Source: UBA1926 sp002337215 (lineage in GTDB: Bacteria; Planctomycetota; Phycisphaerae; Phycisphaerales; UBA1924). From it: DNA of 64,000 bases. Location of the stretch: contig CAXBAF010000021.1 in the NCBI GenBank assembly GCA_963973795.1, positions 8,059 through 72,058 on the forward strand. The letters run 5' to 3'. The notes below the pieces were generated by a model. It did not search any database, was not told the origin of the DNA, and saw nothing but the letters and a program-made list of their open reading frames with translations. Below, piece after piece: positions 53,867 through 61,916 of this stretch. The position numbers and the translations under genes are program-made. Numbering within the stretch: position 1 is the stretch's first letter; every line of letters begins with the position of its first letter.

Positions 53867-54991
53867 TTATTGAAGGGGCTCGACCCCATCGCGTCGTTCA
53901 CGCTCGAACAGCGTCGGCAGGATGTACTGGTCGCCCCAGAACTTGTGCACGCGCCCGCTCAGTGTCACCGCGGCCGAATCGCCCTCGCGGAACGCGATTC
54001 CCTCGAGTCGCTCGAGCATCCGGCACGGTAACAGCGTCAGGCGGAGCCCGTCGCCGGCCTCGTTGTCGCTCACGAAGACCCAGTTTCCATCGATCGAGCG
54101 GATCATGCGACCGCGGCGTGCGCTGATGTACGACCCGTCCACCATCGCCGCGCCGGTTCCGTCGCGCCCGGCGTCAACAGAGCCGGTTTCAGCAGATCCA
54201 CCTTGGGAAGATCCGCCGGCCTCCGTGGCAATCTGGGTCTGGGCCGTCGGCTGTCCAGAACCGCCGCGTGCACGCTGGCGGTTGTAAACGGGGCGGCGTT
54301 CCAGAGACTCGATCAGCGAATCGATCTCTCCCTGCCGCACCGCATCCAGTTGTGGCCCCTCTTGTGGATCTGCCGCAGAACCGGCCTTGGTTTCCTCGGT
54401 CGGTGTCTCGGACTCGATGTTATCGACCACCGCATCCGACAGCGTCTCTCCGGGGCTGTTCATCGCGGCACCCAGGGCGCTCGGCAGCAGATAATTCCGG
54501 CCGTCGTAGCGGAAGACCTGCCCCGACGCGAGGGCAGGGACCTGGCTGTTGCGCTTGAACACGAACTCGTCGAACCGTTGGAGCACCGAACTCGGCAGCA
54601 GCAGCATCGCCCCGGGGTCCCGATCGAGGGGGTCCTGGATCACGAAGATCCTGGTTCCGTGCGGCCCGGCGATGACCTCGCCCCGGACCCGATTCAGAAA
54701 CGTCCGCTCTGGGAGCGCGACGGGGGCCGCACGTTTGGTCTCGTTCCCCAGCAGGGTGTCCCAGGAAGAGCCCCGCGTGAGGCCCGGCCGGATCGGGGAC
54801 CGCGTGTCTCGGGTCTGCGGGGCAAACGATTCGACCTCGCCCGGTATGCGCGGAACGAGATTCTCGGCGTCGTCCCGGCTCGTGGGCGATGCGTCGGTGG
54901 TCTCCGCAGGGGAATCCTGAGCGACGCCTTGGTGCACGGTCATCGCCCCGATACACGCCAGCAGCACCGCGAAGTGGGATTTCATTCGCAC
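53867..54991 (-). CDS. Secreted protein with two copies of an unknown domain
   Basis: The product has 374 residues: signal peptide (about 3-24, ending VAQ), a Ser/Thr/Asp-rich segment, then two homologous domains of about 75 residues (about 96-170 and 295-370). Shared features are G.(V/M)I....G...FV.....-L.LLP...L.R.......F, then RYDG.NYLLP in copy one and KFWGDQYILP in copy two. The linker between them is acidic and Gln/Gly-rich. The start is GTG at 54991 with GGAGG 7 bases upstream; ATG two codons later is the alternative. I do not recognise the domain. It runs convergently to the polysaccharide operon and may be a separate unit. Confidence 0.75.
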   Translation of the reverse strand: MRMKSHFAVLLACIGAMTVHQGVAQDSPAETTDASPTSRDDAENLVPRIPGEVESFAPQTRDTRSPIRPGLTRGSSWDTLLGNETKRAAPVALPERTFLNRVRGEVIAGPHGTRIFVIQDPLDRDPGAMLLLPSSVLQRFDEFVFKRNSQVPALASGQVFRYDGRNYLLPSALGAAMNSPGETLSDAVVDNIESETPTEETKAGSAADPQEGPQLDAVRQGEIDSLIESLERRPVYNRQRARGGSGQPTAQTQIATEAGGSSQGGSAETGSVDAGRDGTGAAMVDGSYISARRGRMIRSIDGNWVFVSDNEAGDGLRLTLLPCRMLERLEGIAFREGDSAAVTLSGRVHKFWGDQYILPTLFERERRDGVEPLQ

Positions 54992-55182
54992 GCCCAAGCC
55001 TCCTTGCCCGCCGCGGTATTGCTCACAGGGCTTCCGCGGTTTGCACCCGATCACCAGTCCGAACCATCGGCCGATCCGCGCCGCGAACGCGAGAACAGTC
55101 ACACGCATGCTACTCGGATGTTGACCCGCAGGCCCAACGGTTGTAGCGTTGCACTGCCGACCGGGTTTTCGGTATCGGCGTC

Positions 55183-55265
55183 GGACGTGTGCCCGAGTGG
55201 TCTAAGGGGGCGGATTGCAAATCCGCTGGCGTAAGCCGTCGTGGGTTCGAATCCCACCGCGTCCT
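55183..55265 (+). tRNA. tRNA-Cys (anticodon GCA) with long variable arm
   Basis: An 83-nt cloverleaf: acceptor GGACGTG/CGCGTCC with discriminator T (U73, the main Cys identity element), 3-bp D stem CCC/GGG, anticodon stem GCGGA/TCCGC with loop TTGCAAA (anticodon GCA), T arm GTGGG/CCCAC with TTCGAAT. The variable region is 14 nt and can form a GGC/GCC stem with a GTAA loop, so the molecule looks class-II-like, which is unusual for tRNA-Cys. Confidence 0.9.
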
Positions 55266-55327
55266 TTTCGGGGTTTTCGATGAACCGGCGGGTTGATCGC
55301 CGGAGTGTCTGCCGAAGTGCCCGATCC

Positions 55328-55633
55328 TCAGTATTGAATGGAAAGCGACGGCGGCGCGACACGGCTCTGGTCGTCCTCGTCCGCAGTCCCGTTCAAGACC
55401 ATCGCGAGGATCAGCCCCCCGACGACAATGCCGAGTGCGACAGCCGCCGAGATCACCAGGAAGTCCCGAAAGCCGAGGACACTCCCGCGGACGCGGACGA
55501 CCTTGCCCCGGATCGATCGATGCCGGGGGACCGGATTCGGGAGCATCGCTGGCCGACGGACCTCAAAGACCCTGTCATCCATCGCGACACCCGACGAGTC
55601 GGTCCTTCGAATCAGGTCGGTGTCTACGTGCAT
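55328..55633 (-). CDS. Small single-pass membrane protein
   Basis: The product has 101 residues: a basic N-terminal half (RHRSIRGKVVRVRG) and one transmembrane helix (about 56-80, FLVISAAVALGIVVGGLILA) followed by an acidic tail. No domain recognised. The ATG at 55633 was chosen because it gives a compact protein; its ribosome site is weak and an upstream ATG at 55744 is possible. It is divergent from the Hpt gene. Confidence 0.6.
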   Translation of the reverse strand: MHVDTDLIRRTDSSGVAMDDRVFEVRRPAMLPNPVPRHRSIRGKVVRVRGSVLGFRDFLVISAAVALGIVVGGLILAMVLNGTADEDDQSRVAPPSLSIQY

Positions 55634-55793
55634 CTCTTGAGAATAACAAATCAGGTCTGGATCGCCCAATCTGTTCCTTTTCCGTACAGGACTGTCGGCT
55701 TCATTCCGGTGATCAATCTCAACGATCTCGTGAAACCCGCTCAACCGATCGCGGAGCGGGACCGATCTGGAACTCCAGAAACGGGGGTTTCCG

Positions 55794-56114
55794 ATGCCGG
55801 AACCACGAGTTGAATGTCCGATTACGAGTGCTTATGCAGCCGATGAAGAGATGGCAGATCTTGTGGACCTTTTCGTCAACGAGCTCCCGGATCGTGTCGC
55901 GGCGTTCGTCTCGGCGCTTGAGTCTGATAACTGGCATGAGGTACAGGTGATCTCCCACCAACTCAAGGGGGCCGCCCCCGGATACGGATTCGATTTGGTC
56001 GGCGAAGCCGCCGGTCAGGTCGAGAAGCTGTTGCTTGAGAACGCCAGCGTCGATCAACGATTCGACGCGGCACGCGAGTTCATTGCGCTTTGTGGCCGAG
56101 TCTCGAAGGTTTGA
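55794..56114 (+). CDS. Histidine-phosphotransfer (Hpt) domain protein
   Basis: The product has 106 residues and is a single Hpt domain: DLFVNELPDRVAAFVSALES then HQLKGAAPGYGFDLV, with phospho-acceptor His in ISHQLKGAA (about residue 55). Such proteins relay phosphate between hybrid kinases and receiver domains. It lies 58 bases upstream of a receiver-GGDEF protein, which is a natural partner. No kinase gene is in the window. Confidence 0.88.
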   Translation: MPEPRVECPITSAYAADEEMADLVDLFVNELPDRVAAFVSALESDNWHEVQVISHQLKGAAPGYGFDLVGEAAGQVEKLLLENASVDQRFDAAREFIALCGRVSKV

Positions 56115-56172
56115 TTGTCCAGGCCAATTCGTGGTGGAAGCGGCACCACGCACGGCACCGACTCTCGATTGA

Positions 56173-57141
56173 ATGAGGATGAGCACAGTGCCCGACGGCG
56201 AGTCCACAACCGAAACCCCGAAGGTGCTGATCATCGACGACAGCATCGACGTCCACCGTCTGCTCACCGCGAGGCTCCGGAGCGAGCCGATCGAGATCGT
56301 GAACGCATCGAGCGGTCTGGACGGGATCCGGGTCGCCGAGGATGTCGAGCCCGCGCTCATCCTTCTCGATCTGGACATGCCCGAGCTCGACGGGTTCGAA
56401 GTTCTCCGCCAGCTCAAGGACAACGCAACGACCGTGAATATCCCAGTGCTCGTGCTCTCCGGCCTGACGGATTCCCAGGACAAGGTCACCGCGTTCGACC
56501 TCGGCGCGATCGATTACATCACCAAGCCGTTCGACATCATCGAACTCAGAGTCCGAATCCGGGCCGCTCTCAAGCTCAACAGCCTGATCCAGATGCTCAA
56601 CAAACGGGCCCAGATCGACGGGCTCAGCGGCTTGTGGAATCGCAAGTACTTCGACACGCGTCTCAAAGAATCGGTCGATAGCGTCGCGCGGCACGGGCGA
56701 GCCCTTACCGTCGCCCTCGTCGATCTCGATCACTTCAAATCCGTGAACGACACCTACGGCCACCCCGCGGGGGACACCGTGATTCAAGGGCTCTCACGAA
56801 TCATCACGGAGCACTCACGCTCGACCGACGTCTGCTGCAGGTACGGCGGCGAAGAGTTCGCGATCATCATGCCCGACACATCGCCCGACGCCGCTCAGAT
56901 CGTCTGCGACCGCATCCGTGAAGAGCTCAAGGCAAAGACGTGGTCACGCCATCCCGAGCGCCAGATCACCGGCTCGTTCGGGCTCGTTGGTGTCTCGGAC
57001 GGGTCGGCCGTCAAGAGCGCACCGGCCGCCTGGCTCGAAGCCGCGGACCAGAACCTCTACACCGCAAAGTCCAACGGGCGGGACCAGGTCGTGGCATCGG
57101 ACATGGCCGCACCGAAGGTCAGGCTCGCCGAGGCGGGCTGA
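56173..57141 (+). CDS. Response regulator with GGDEF output (diguanylate cyclase)
   Basis: The product has 322 residues. The receiver domain (about 16-135) has IDDS, phospho-acceptor Asp in LLDLDMPELDG, SGLTD and a KPFD lysine. The GGDEF domain (about 145-305) carries RYGGEEFAII, so the active-site half (GGEEF) is intact. It should make cyclic di-GMP when phosphorylated, linking to exopolysaccharide or motility control. ATG at 56173 is used; GTG at 56188 with GAGG upstream is an alternative start. The upstream Hpt protein could feed it. Confidence 0.9.
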   Translation: MRMSTVPDGESTTETPKVLIIDDSIDVHRLLTARLRSEPIEIVNASSGLDGIRVAEDVEPALILLDLDMPELDGFEVLRQLKDNATTVNIPVLVLSGLTDSQDKVTAFDLGAIDYITKPFDIIELRVRIRAALKLNSLIQMLNKRAQIDGLSGLWNRKYFDTRLKESVDSVARHGRALTVALVDLDHFKSVNDTYGHPAGDTVIQGLSRIITEHSRSTDVCCRYGGEEFAIIMPDTSPDAAQIVCDRIREELKAKTWSRHPERQITGSFGLVGVSDGSAVKSAPAAWLEAADQNLYTAKSNGRDQVVASDMAAPKVRLAEAG

Positions 57142-57166
57142 TTCGGCCTCACCGGTCTGCAATACA

Positions 57167-57808
57167 TCAGAACGGGAACATCACCCCGCCGTAGATCGCC
57201 ACGCCGTCCCGGTCGGGGTTGCGATCGTCGCCGGTGATCCGCGCATTCGAGACATGGTGCCAGCGGGCGCCGAGGTAGCCTCGGACGCCCCGGTCGTTGA
57301 TCTTGAAGCTCGCGCCCGCGCCGGCCCTGGGCATGAAATTGAAAGACGACCCGCCGCATGGCACGTCGTCGGTCGAGACCAGCACACCGATCCCGGCGTC
57401 CGCGTAGAGCGTGAATCTTCCTCGATTCAGGAAGTGCCACCGCATCGTGAATCCGGGGTTCAGCCCGCCCGCGTCGTCACCGTCCTGAGAGAAATACCAC
57501 GCGTTGAGCTCGCCGATGATCTCGAAATCATCGATCAGGAAATAGTGATACGTGAGCCCCATGCTCGGGTCCGTGGAGTCGTCGTCATCCTCGAGCGCAA
57601 AACCCACGCCCCCGGTGATGCCCCAGTAGCTCGTCTCCGCGGTACCGAACGTCTGAAACGACTGCTGCACCGAAGGCAGCGACAGATCGCTGTCTACAGC
57701 GATGCCTGAGGCACCCGGGTCCGCGACATCGGCCTGCCCGGTGGCGAAGGCGGCGAAGGAAACCAACGGGAGACACGCAAGAAAAGCGGCATGGCGGCGT
57801 ATATTCAT
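57167..57808 (-). CDS. PagL-like lipid A deacylase / acyloxyacyl hydrolase family, outer-membrane beta-barrel
   Basis: The product has 213 residues with a signal peptide (about 1-24) and alternating beta strands ending in GGVMFPF, which fits an outer-membrane barrel. RWHHVSNARIT (about residues 183-193) matches the catalytic His-x-Ser-Asn-Ala of PagL-type lipid A 3-O-deacylases; the acidic third residue is not certain. The ATG at 57808 is used; a longer frame runs upstream without support. It would trim lipid A at the outer membrane. If the substrate match fails, it is a generic small barrel. Confidence 0.7.
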   Translation of the reverse strand: MNIRRHAAFLACLPLVSFAAFATGQADVADPGASGIAVDSDLSLPSVQQSFQTFGTAETSYWGITGGVGFALEDDDDSTDPSMGLTYHYFLIDDFEIIGELNAWYFSQDGDDAGGLNPGFTMRWHFLNRGRFTLYADAGIGVLVSTDDVPCGGSSFNFMPRAGAGASFKINDRGVRGYLGARWHHVSNARITGDDRNPDRDGVAIYGGVMFPF

Positions 57809-57894
57809 GCGACGAGCATAGCGAAACCCGTCTCGCTGCTCCGCATCACGCCGGCCCGCGCCCGGCAGATCTCCAGCACCCGGGAACCGACGCC

Positions 57895-58140
57895 GTGACA
57901 GCCAGCCCATCAGACCCCGATCGCAGAATCGCCGCACTCGAAGAGGCCGTTGGTTTCTCCGAGCACCGGGCGGCAAAGCTCGACGCGTTGGTCGCGGAAC
58001 TCTCCGTGCAGATCTTCGACCTGAGCAACAAGCTCGAACGCATGGAGAAGCGACTCGAGGACCTCAAAGCCGACGTCCGGTCCGGGGCAACGGGAGAAGT
58101 CCCCAACGACCCGCCCCCGCACTCGCACCGCCCGCTCTGA
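57895..58140 (+). CDS. slyX: SlyX-like coiled-coil protein
   Basis: The product has 81 residues: DRRIAALEEAVGFSEHRAAK, a predicted coiled coil (about 9-62) with regular Leu/Ile spacing, and a C-terminal PPPHSHRPL tail like the PPHY end of SlyX proteins. The GTG start is the only one that fits. Function of SlyX is unknown. It is convergent to gpmI. Confidence 0.75.
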   Translation: MTASPSDPDRRIAALEEAVGFSEHRAAKLDALVAELSVQIFDLSNKLERMEKRLEDLKADVRSGATGEVPNDPPPHSHRPL

Positions 58141-58156
58141 CGCGTCAGCGAGACGA

Positions 58157-59803
58157 TCACGCGAGCAGGCTCTCGCCGGTCATTTCCGCGGGCTTCTCGA
58201 CCCCGATCATCTCGAGCATCGTCGCCTGGATGTCCGCCAGCCGCCCGCCCCCGCGAAGCGTTCGGCCCTCGAAACCCTTGCCCACCACGTGCAACGGCAC
58301 GGTGTAGGTCGTGTGCGCGGTGTGCGGCGAATCGTTCTCCGGGCTCCACATCTGCTCGGCGTTCCCGTGGTCGGCCGTCACGATCAGCGAGCCGCCCCGG
58401 GCGAGCGTCTTCTCGATGATCTCACCCGTGCACCCGTCAACGACCTCGCACGCCTTCACCGCCGCGTCCAGCGACCCGGTGTGGCCCACCATGTCCCCGT
58501 TCGCGAAGTTCACGACGATGACCTCCTCGCAGTCCTCCGCATCGAGCCGACGCAGGACGGCGTCGCAGATCCCCCGTGCCGACATCTCGGGCGCGAGGTC
58601 GTACGTCGCCACCTTGGGGCTCTGGATGATCTCCCGCGTCTCCCCCTCGAACGGCTCGTCCCGGTAGTCGTTGTAGAAGAACGTCACGTGCGGATACTTC
58701 TCGGTCTCCGCGCACCGGAACTGCCGAAGCCCGATCTTCGAGAGATACTCACCCGCGATGTTCACCATCTTGGGAGGCTTCGGGAACGCGACCTTCGCCA
58801 GCCCCGCGAGCCGTTCGGAGTAGGGGGTCATGATGACAAAGTCGAGATCCAGTTTGGGCCCGCGGTCGAACCCGCGCTCGCCCGAGTCGGGGCTCTCCGC
58901 GACCTCGTCCGCCCCGTGGAATTCGTCGAGCAGGAACGCCGAGCAGATCTCCCGAGGCCGATCGCCGCGGTAGTTGTAGAAAATCACCGTGTCGCCGTCC
59001 GAGATCCGGCTCTCACCCGCGTCACCAACCGTCCGTGGCGACACGAACTCGTCCCCCTTCAGCGTCGCCCCGCCCTCAGGGTTGTCGTAGTACGCCTGGA
59101 TCGCCTCAGGCCCCGACGTAAAATTCGGGGCGGACTCACCGTCCTTGCCGGGGCGACCCGTCAGCAGGTCGTACGCCCGCCGCACCCGCTCCCACCGGTT
59201 GTCGCGGTCCATCGCCCAGTAGCGGCCGATCACGCTCGCGATCCGCCCCACGCCAATCTCGGCGCACGCCGCATCCACCGACTCGGCGTACCCCTTCCCC
59301 GTGAAGGGCCCGGTATCCCGCCCATCCGTGAACAGATGGATGAACACCTTCTCCTGCCCGAGCTCCTTGCACAGCCGAACGAGTGCGAACAGGTGCTCGA
59401 GCAGCGCGTGCACACCCGCGTCGCTGTTGATCCCCATCAAGTGCACGGCCTTCCCGGCAGCCTTCGCCCGCTCGATCGGCCCGCGAATGTTCTCGATCTC
59501 GTCAAGTTTGTTCTCGCGACACGCCAGCGAGATGCGAACGGCGTCCTGGTAGACCACCCGCCCGGCCCCGATATTCTGGTGCCCGACCTCGCTGTTGCCC
59601 ATCGTCCCGTCGTTGAGGCCCACGTCCTCGCCGCTCGTCCCAATCAGCGTCGTCGGCCAGTCCGATTTCAGCATGTCGGCGGTGGGGGTCTTCGCGATCC
59701 TGACGGCGTTGAACGCGTCGTGTTCGGAATTCGGGTTCCGTCCCCAGCCATCACGGATAACGAGGACAAACGGCGTGTTCTTGGGCAGTGCGGTCGTGCT
59801 CAT
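58157..59803 (-). CDS. gpmI: 2,3-bisphosphoglycerate-independent phosphoglycerate mutase
   Basis: The product has 548 residues of the alkaline-phosphatase superfamily, with catalytic phospho-Ser71 in MGNSEVGHQN and metal-binding blocks DGRDTGP, GRYWAMDRDNRW, NFANGDMVGHTG and TADHGNAEQM. It interconverts 3- and 2-phosphoglycerate in glycolysis, needing manganese. The ATG at 59803 (MSTTALPKN) gives the family N-terminus; a TTG two codons upstream is not needed. Length is normal (about 510-550). Confidence 0.95.
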   Translation of the reverse strand: MSTTALPKNTPFVLVIRDGWGRNPNSEHDAFNAVRIAKTPTADMLKSDWPTTLIGTSGEDVGLNDGTMGNSEVGHQNIGAGRVVYQDAVRISLACRENKLDEIENIRGPIERAKAAGKAVHLMGINSDAGVHALLEHLFALVRLCKELGQEKVFIHLFTDGRDTGPFTGKGYAESVDAACAEIGVGRIASVIGRYWAMDRDNRWERVRRAYDLLTGRPGKDGESAPNFTSGPEAIQAYYDNPEGGATLKGDEFVSPRTVGDAGESRISDGDTVIFYNYRGDRPREICSAFLLDEFHGADEVAESPDSGERGFDRGPKLDLDFVIMTPYSERLAGLAKVAFPKPPKMVNIAGEYLSKIGLRQFRCAETEKYPHVTFFYNDYRDEPFEGETREIIQSPKVATYDLAPEMSARGICDAVLRRLDAEDCEEVIVVNFANGDMVGHTGSLDAAVKACEVVDGCTGEIIEKTLARGGSLIVTADHGNAEQMWSPENDSPHTAHTTYTVPLHVVGKGFEGRTLRGGGRLADIQATMLEMIGVEKPAEMTGESLLA

Positions 59804-59858
59804 GCACAACCGTAGACCACGACAGCCCTCGGGGATCGACGGCGTTTCAGGGGGGGCG

Positions 59859-60230
59859 TCAATCGTCGCCCCGGATCACACGCTCCCGTTTCACAACGCG
59901 TGCGACCGAGATCCCGAGACCGATCCCCCCCAGAATGAACACCAGGCCGAGAATATACGGGAACGGAGCGACAAACCCGATCCCAACCAGAAGGAACACC
60001 GCACCAAAGAGCCCGCACACCGCGATTGCGCAGCAGTGAAACACGATGTCCGCCCGCAGGTGAGGATGCGCCGCAGAACGGGCGTACGCGATCAACTGCT
60101 TGTCGGTGGAGGCCCGGCCGCACTCGGGACAGACCTCGGACGCCCGGCGTGTCAGGTCATAGTTGCATTCAGGGCAGCGAAGCTTCATCACGTTTGATCC
60201 ATCGGGAAGCACCCAATTTCTGTTCGGCAT
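59859..60230 (-). CDS. Zinc-ribbon two-helix membrane protein
   Basis: The product is up to 123 residues. MKLRCPECNYDLTRR...EVCPECGR (Cys-x2-Cys twice) is a zinc ribbon frequent in planctomycete membrane proteins, followed by two transmembrane helices (about 65-105). The start could be ATG at 60230, 60260 or 60188; the last would begin directly at the ribbon. It lies immediately downstream of a structured RNA with a terminator, which may control it. No function is known. Confidence 0.72.
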   Translation of the reverse strand: MPNRNWVLPDGSNVMKLRCPECNYDLTRRASEVCPECGRASTDKQLIAYARSAAHPHLRADIVFHCCAIAVCGLFGAVFLLVGIGFVAPFPYILGLVFILGGIGLGISVARVVKRERVIRGDD

Positions 60231-60268
60231 CGCGCCGCCGACGCGAACGACCGCGGACACATGACGAC

Positions 60269-60300
60269 AAAAAAAGAAGCCGCCTCCCGAGGGAGGCGGC
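60269..60300 (-). terminator. Intrinsic terminator upstream of the zinc-ribbon gene
   Basis: A 9-bp stem (GCCGCCTCC / GGAGGCGGC) with a 4-base loop is followed on the minus strand by TTCTTTTTTTG, the classical form. It lies only 9 bases before the first in-frame ATG of the zinc-ribbon gene, so it is placed as an attenuator or as the end of the upstream small transcript. Confidence 0.85.
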
Positions 60301-60460
60301 CGTAGGAGCTACGCATTCGGCAGAACCGCTCACCCCACCGAAGCGAGGGCGGTGCCGAATCTCCTGCGTGGGCTGCACCAGTCGCAAGCCCCGTCGGACT
60401 CACGCCATTAGCGGCGCAGCCCCTTCGTACAGTCAGACATATTCACTGAACCACCTCCTT
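60301..60460 (-). ncRNA. Structured RNA / attenuator-like leader
   Basis: Minus-strand RNA with two strong stems: GGGCTGCGCC (60413-60422) with GGTGCAGCCC (60370-60379), and ATTCGGCA/TGCCGAAT (60315-60322 with 60353-60360). Two further pairings compete or form a pseudoknot: AGGAG (60304-60308) with CTCCT (60361-60365), and ACGC (60311-60314) with GCGT (60366-60369). The first stem overlaps the end of a 12-codon ORF and the RNA ends at a strong terminator. It resembles no SRP, tmRNA, RNase P or 6S signature that I can see. Confidence 0.6.
60408..60446 (-). CDS. 12-codon leader ORF
   Basis: GTG (60446) or ATG (60440) starts a peptide ending CTKGLRR before TAA. AAGGAGGTG, a full match to the anti-Shine-Dalgarno, lies 7 bases upstream of the GTG. 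The last codons lie inside the first RNA stem, so ribosome progress on this ORF would open that stem. A leader peptide for attenuation is the simplest reading; an independent small protein is possible. Confidence 0.5.
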   Translation of the reverse strand: MNMSDCTKGLRR

Positions 60461-60655
60461 CGCTAAGGGCCTCACCCAGCCGTCGCGGCTTCTGTACGTT
60501 GCCGCCGCCGAGCCCCGGCCCCCGGGCCGTCGCCCGAGGCACATCGCCCAAGCCCCTCACCGCCGGCACCATCGCCGACCGATCGGGCCCGGTCGTCGCA
60601 GTTCAGCGGTGCTGTCAGGAGTGGTTCTCACGCCGTGCCAGACGCCGCTTCCGTG

Positions 60656-60690
60656 CGATACTGCAGTATCGTCGATTCGCACGATCGTGC
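60656..60690. promoter_or_regulatory. Two adjacent palindromes overlapping a possible promoter
   Basis: CGATACTGCAGTATCG (60656-60671, perfect 16 bp) and GCACGATCGTGC (60679-60690, perfect 12 bp) lie 7 bases apart. On the minus strand TTGCAC, 16 bases, then GATACT could be -35/-10 elements driving the structured RNA to the left. The region between 60,461 and 60,655 has no other gene I can support. Confidence 0.4.
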
Positions 60691-60738
60691 AAGACCAGTT
60701 GCACAGAAATCGGCACAAAAAATCGCCCGACGAATCGC

Positions 60739-60933
60739 TCAGGTCTCCAGTGAATCGAACGCGCCCTTCTCGGCCTGCTCGTCGAGGTACTTCTGGAATT
60801 CGCCCATCTTGTAGGACACGAAGCAGAACGCGTGGTGCAGCGTTGCCCATTCCAGATCCGACGGGTCCTCGTCGAGGTCCTTCCGCAGACGGTTCAACTC
60901 GGCGAGCAGCACTTCGGCTTTGATCGTCTTCAC
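60739..60933 (-). CDS. Small conserved-looking cytoplasmic protein
   Basis: The product has 64 residues, mainly helical and acidic (KTIKAEVLLAELNRLRKDLD, then HHAFCFVSYKMGEFQKYLDE). The GTG at 60933 has GAGGGAG 8 bases upstream, which is better than the longer frame. Unknown function. It lies 100 bases after the zinc importer genes in the same direction and could be co-transcribed. Confidence 0.65.
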   Translation of the reverse strand: MKTIKAEVLLAELNRLRKDLDEDPSDLEWATLHHAFCFVSYKMGEFQKYLDEQAEKGAFDSLET

Positions 60934-61034
60934 GCAAACACTCCCTCGCGCGCAGCCGCGCGTCATTTGGAATCAACCCGACGAGACGATAGCCGCAGGC
61001 AGTCGCGACCGAATCCGTTCGGCCAAAACGAACG

Positions 61035-61916
61035 CTACGCCGATCGCGCCCCGGTCGCCCGCCGGATGCCCGACCCGATCAGCATCAGCCCGACCATCAC
61101 GAGCACCACAGACGGGCCCGGTTGCACACCCAACTCGAACGTCACGAGCAGCCCGACAACGACCCCGAGCACCGCGCTCACCACCGACCACACCACCGCC
61201 CCGCGGATCGTCCGTCCCCACGACAGCCCGATCACGCCGGGGATGATCAGCATCGCCGTCGCGAGCACGACGCCCGCGATCTGCATCGTCGCGACCACCG
61301 CCACGCTGAGCATCAGCAGCAGCAGCGCACGCATCCGCTCGCCCCTGATCCCAAGCGAGCCCGCCGTCGCCTCGTCGAACGCCCACGACGTCAAGGGCCG
61401 GCGCACAAACCAAAGCGACCCGAGTACCAGCATCGCCGCGACGCCTGTCGCCACCGCGCCGCCCGTGGTCACGTTCAGCACCGAGCCGAACAGCACGTCC
61501 TCGATCCCGGGAGGACCCGCGACGCCCGGCGTGCGCGCCGCGACGCCGGCCGCCAGCCGGTACAGCTCAAACCCGACCGCCATGCACACCGCCAGCACGA
61601 TCCCGATCGCCGTGTCCGTGCCCTGCCGCTTGCTGAGCACGCTGATTCCGAGCCCCGCGGCCGCCGCGAACACGAGCACCGCGAGTTGGTGCCACCCGCT
61701 CCAGCCGCCGGTCCCCGCGAGCGCCGCGACGTACAGCGCAAGCCCGACGCCCCCGAAGGCCGCGTGGCTGACACCCTGCCCGATGAACGCCATCTTCTTG
61801 AGCACCACGTAGAGGCTCAGCGGCGCGCACAGAAGCGCGACGATCAACGCCGCCGCGACGCCCGGCCAGAACAACCCCGCGTTCACCGGCTCGAAGAGGT
61901 AGTCAAACGTCTTCAC
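61035..61916 (-). CDS. znuB: Metal (zinc-type) ABC transporter permease
   Basis: The product has 293 residues with about eight transmembrane helices of the ABC-3 family: GQGVSHAAFGGVGLALYVAA near 47-66 and the coupling-helix block SWAFDEATAGSLGIRG. It moves zinc (or manganese/iron) across the inner membrane with the ATPase encoded upstream. The GTG start overlaps the ATPase stop by four bases. Order on the minus strand is znuA-znuC-znuB. Confidence 0.9.
   Translation of the reverse strand: MKTFDYLFEPVNAGLFWPGVAAALIVALLCAPLSLYVVLKKMAFIGQGVSHAAFGGVGLALYVAALAGTGGWSGWHQLAVLVFAAAAGLGISVLSKRQGTDTAIGIVLAVCMAVGFELYRLAAGVAARTPGVAGPPGIEDVLFGSVLNVTTGGAVATGVAAMLVLGSLWFVRRPLTSWAFDEATAGSLGIRGERMRALLLLMLSVAVVATMQIAGVVLATAMLIIPGVIGLSWGRTIRGAVVWSVVSAVLGVVVGLLVTFELGVQPGPSVVLVMVGLMLIGSGIRRATGARSA

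Noticed and set aside
60421..60460. ACCTCCTT on the plus strand, resembling the 3' end of 16S rRNA
   Set aside because: The preceding bases do not match 16S rRNA; it is the complement of the ribosome site of the 12-codon leader ORF.
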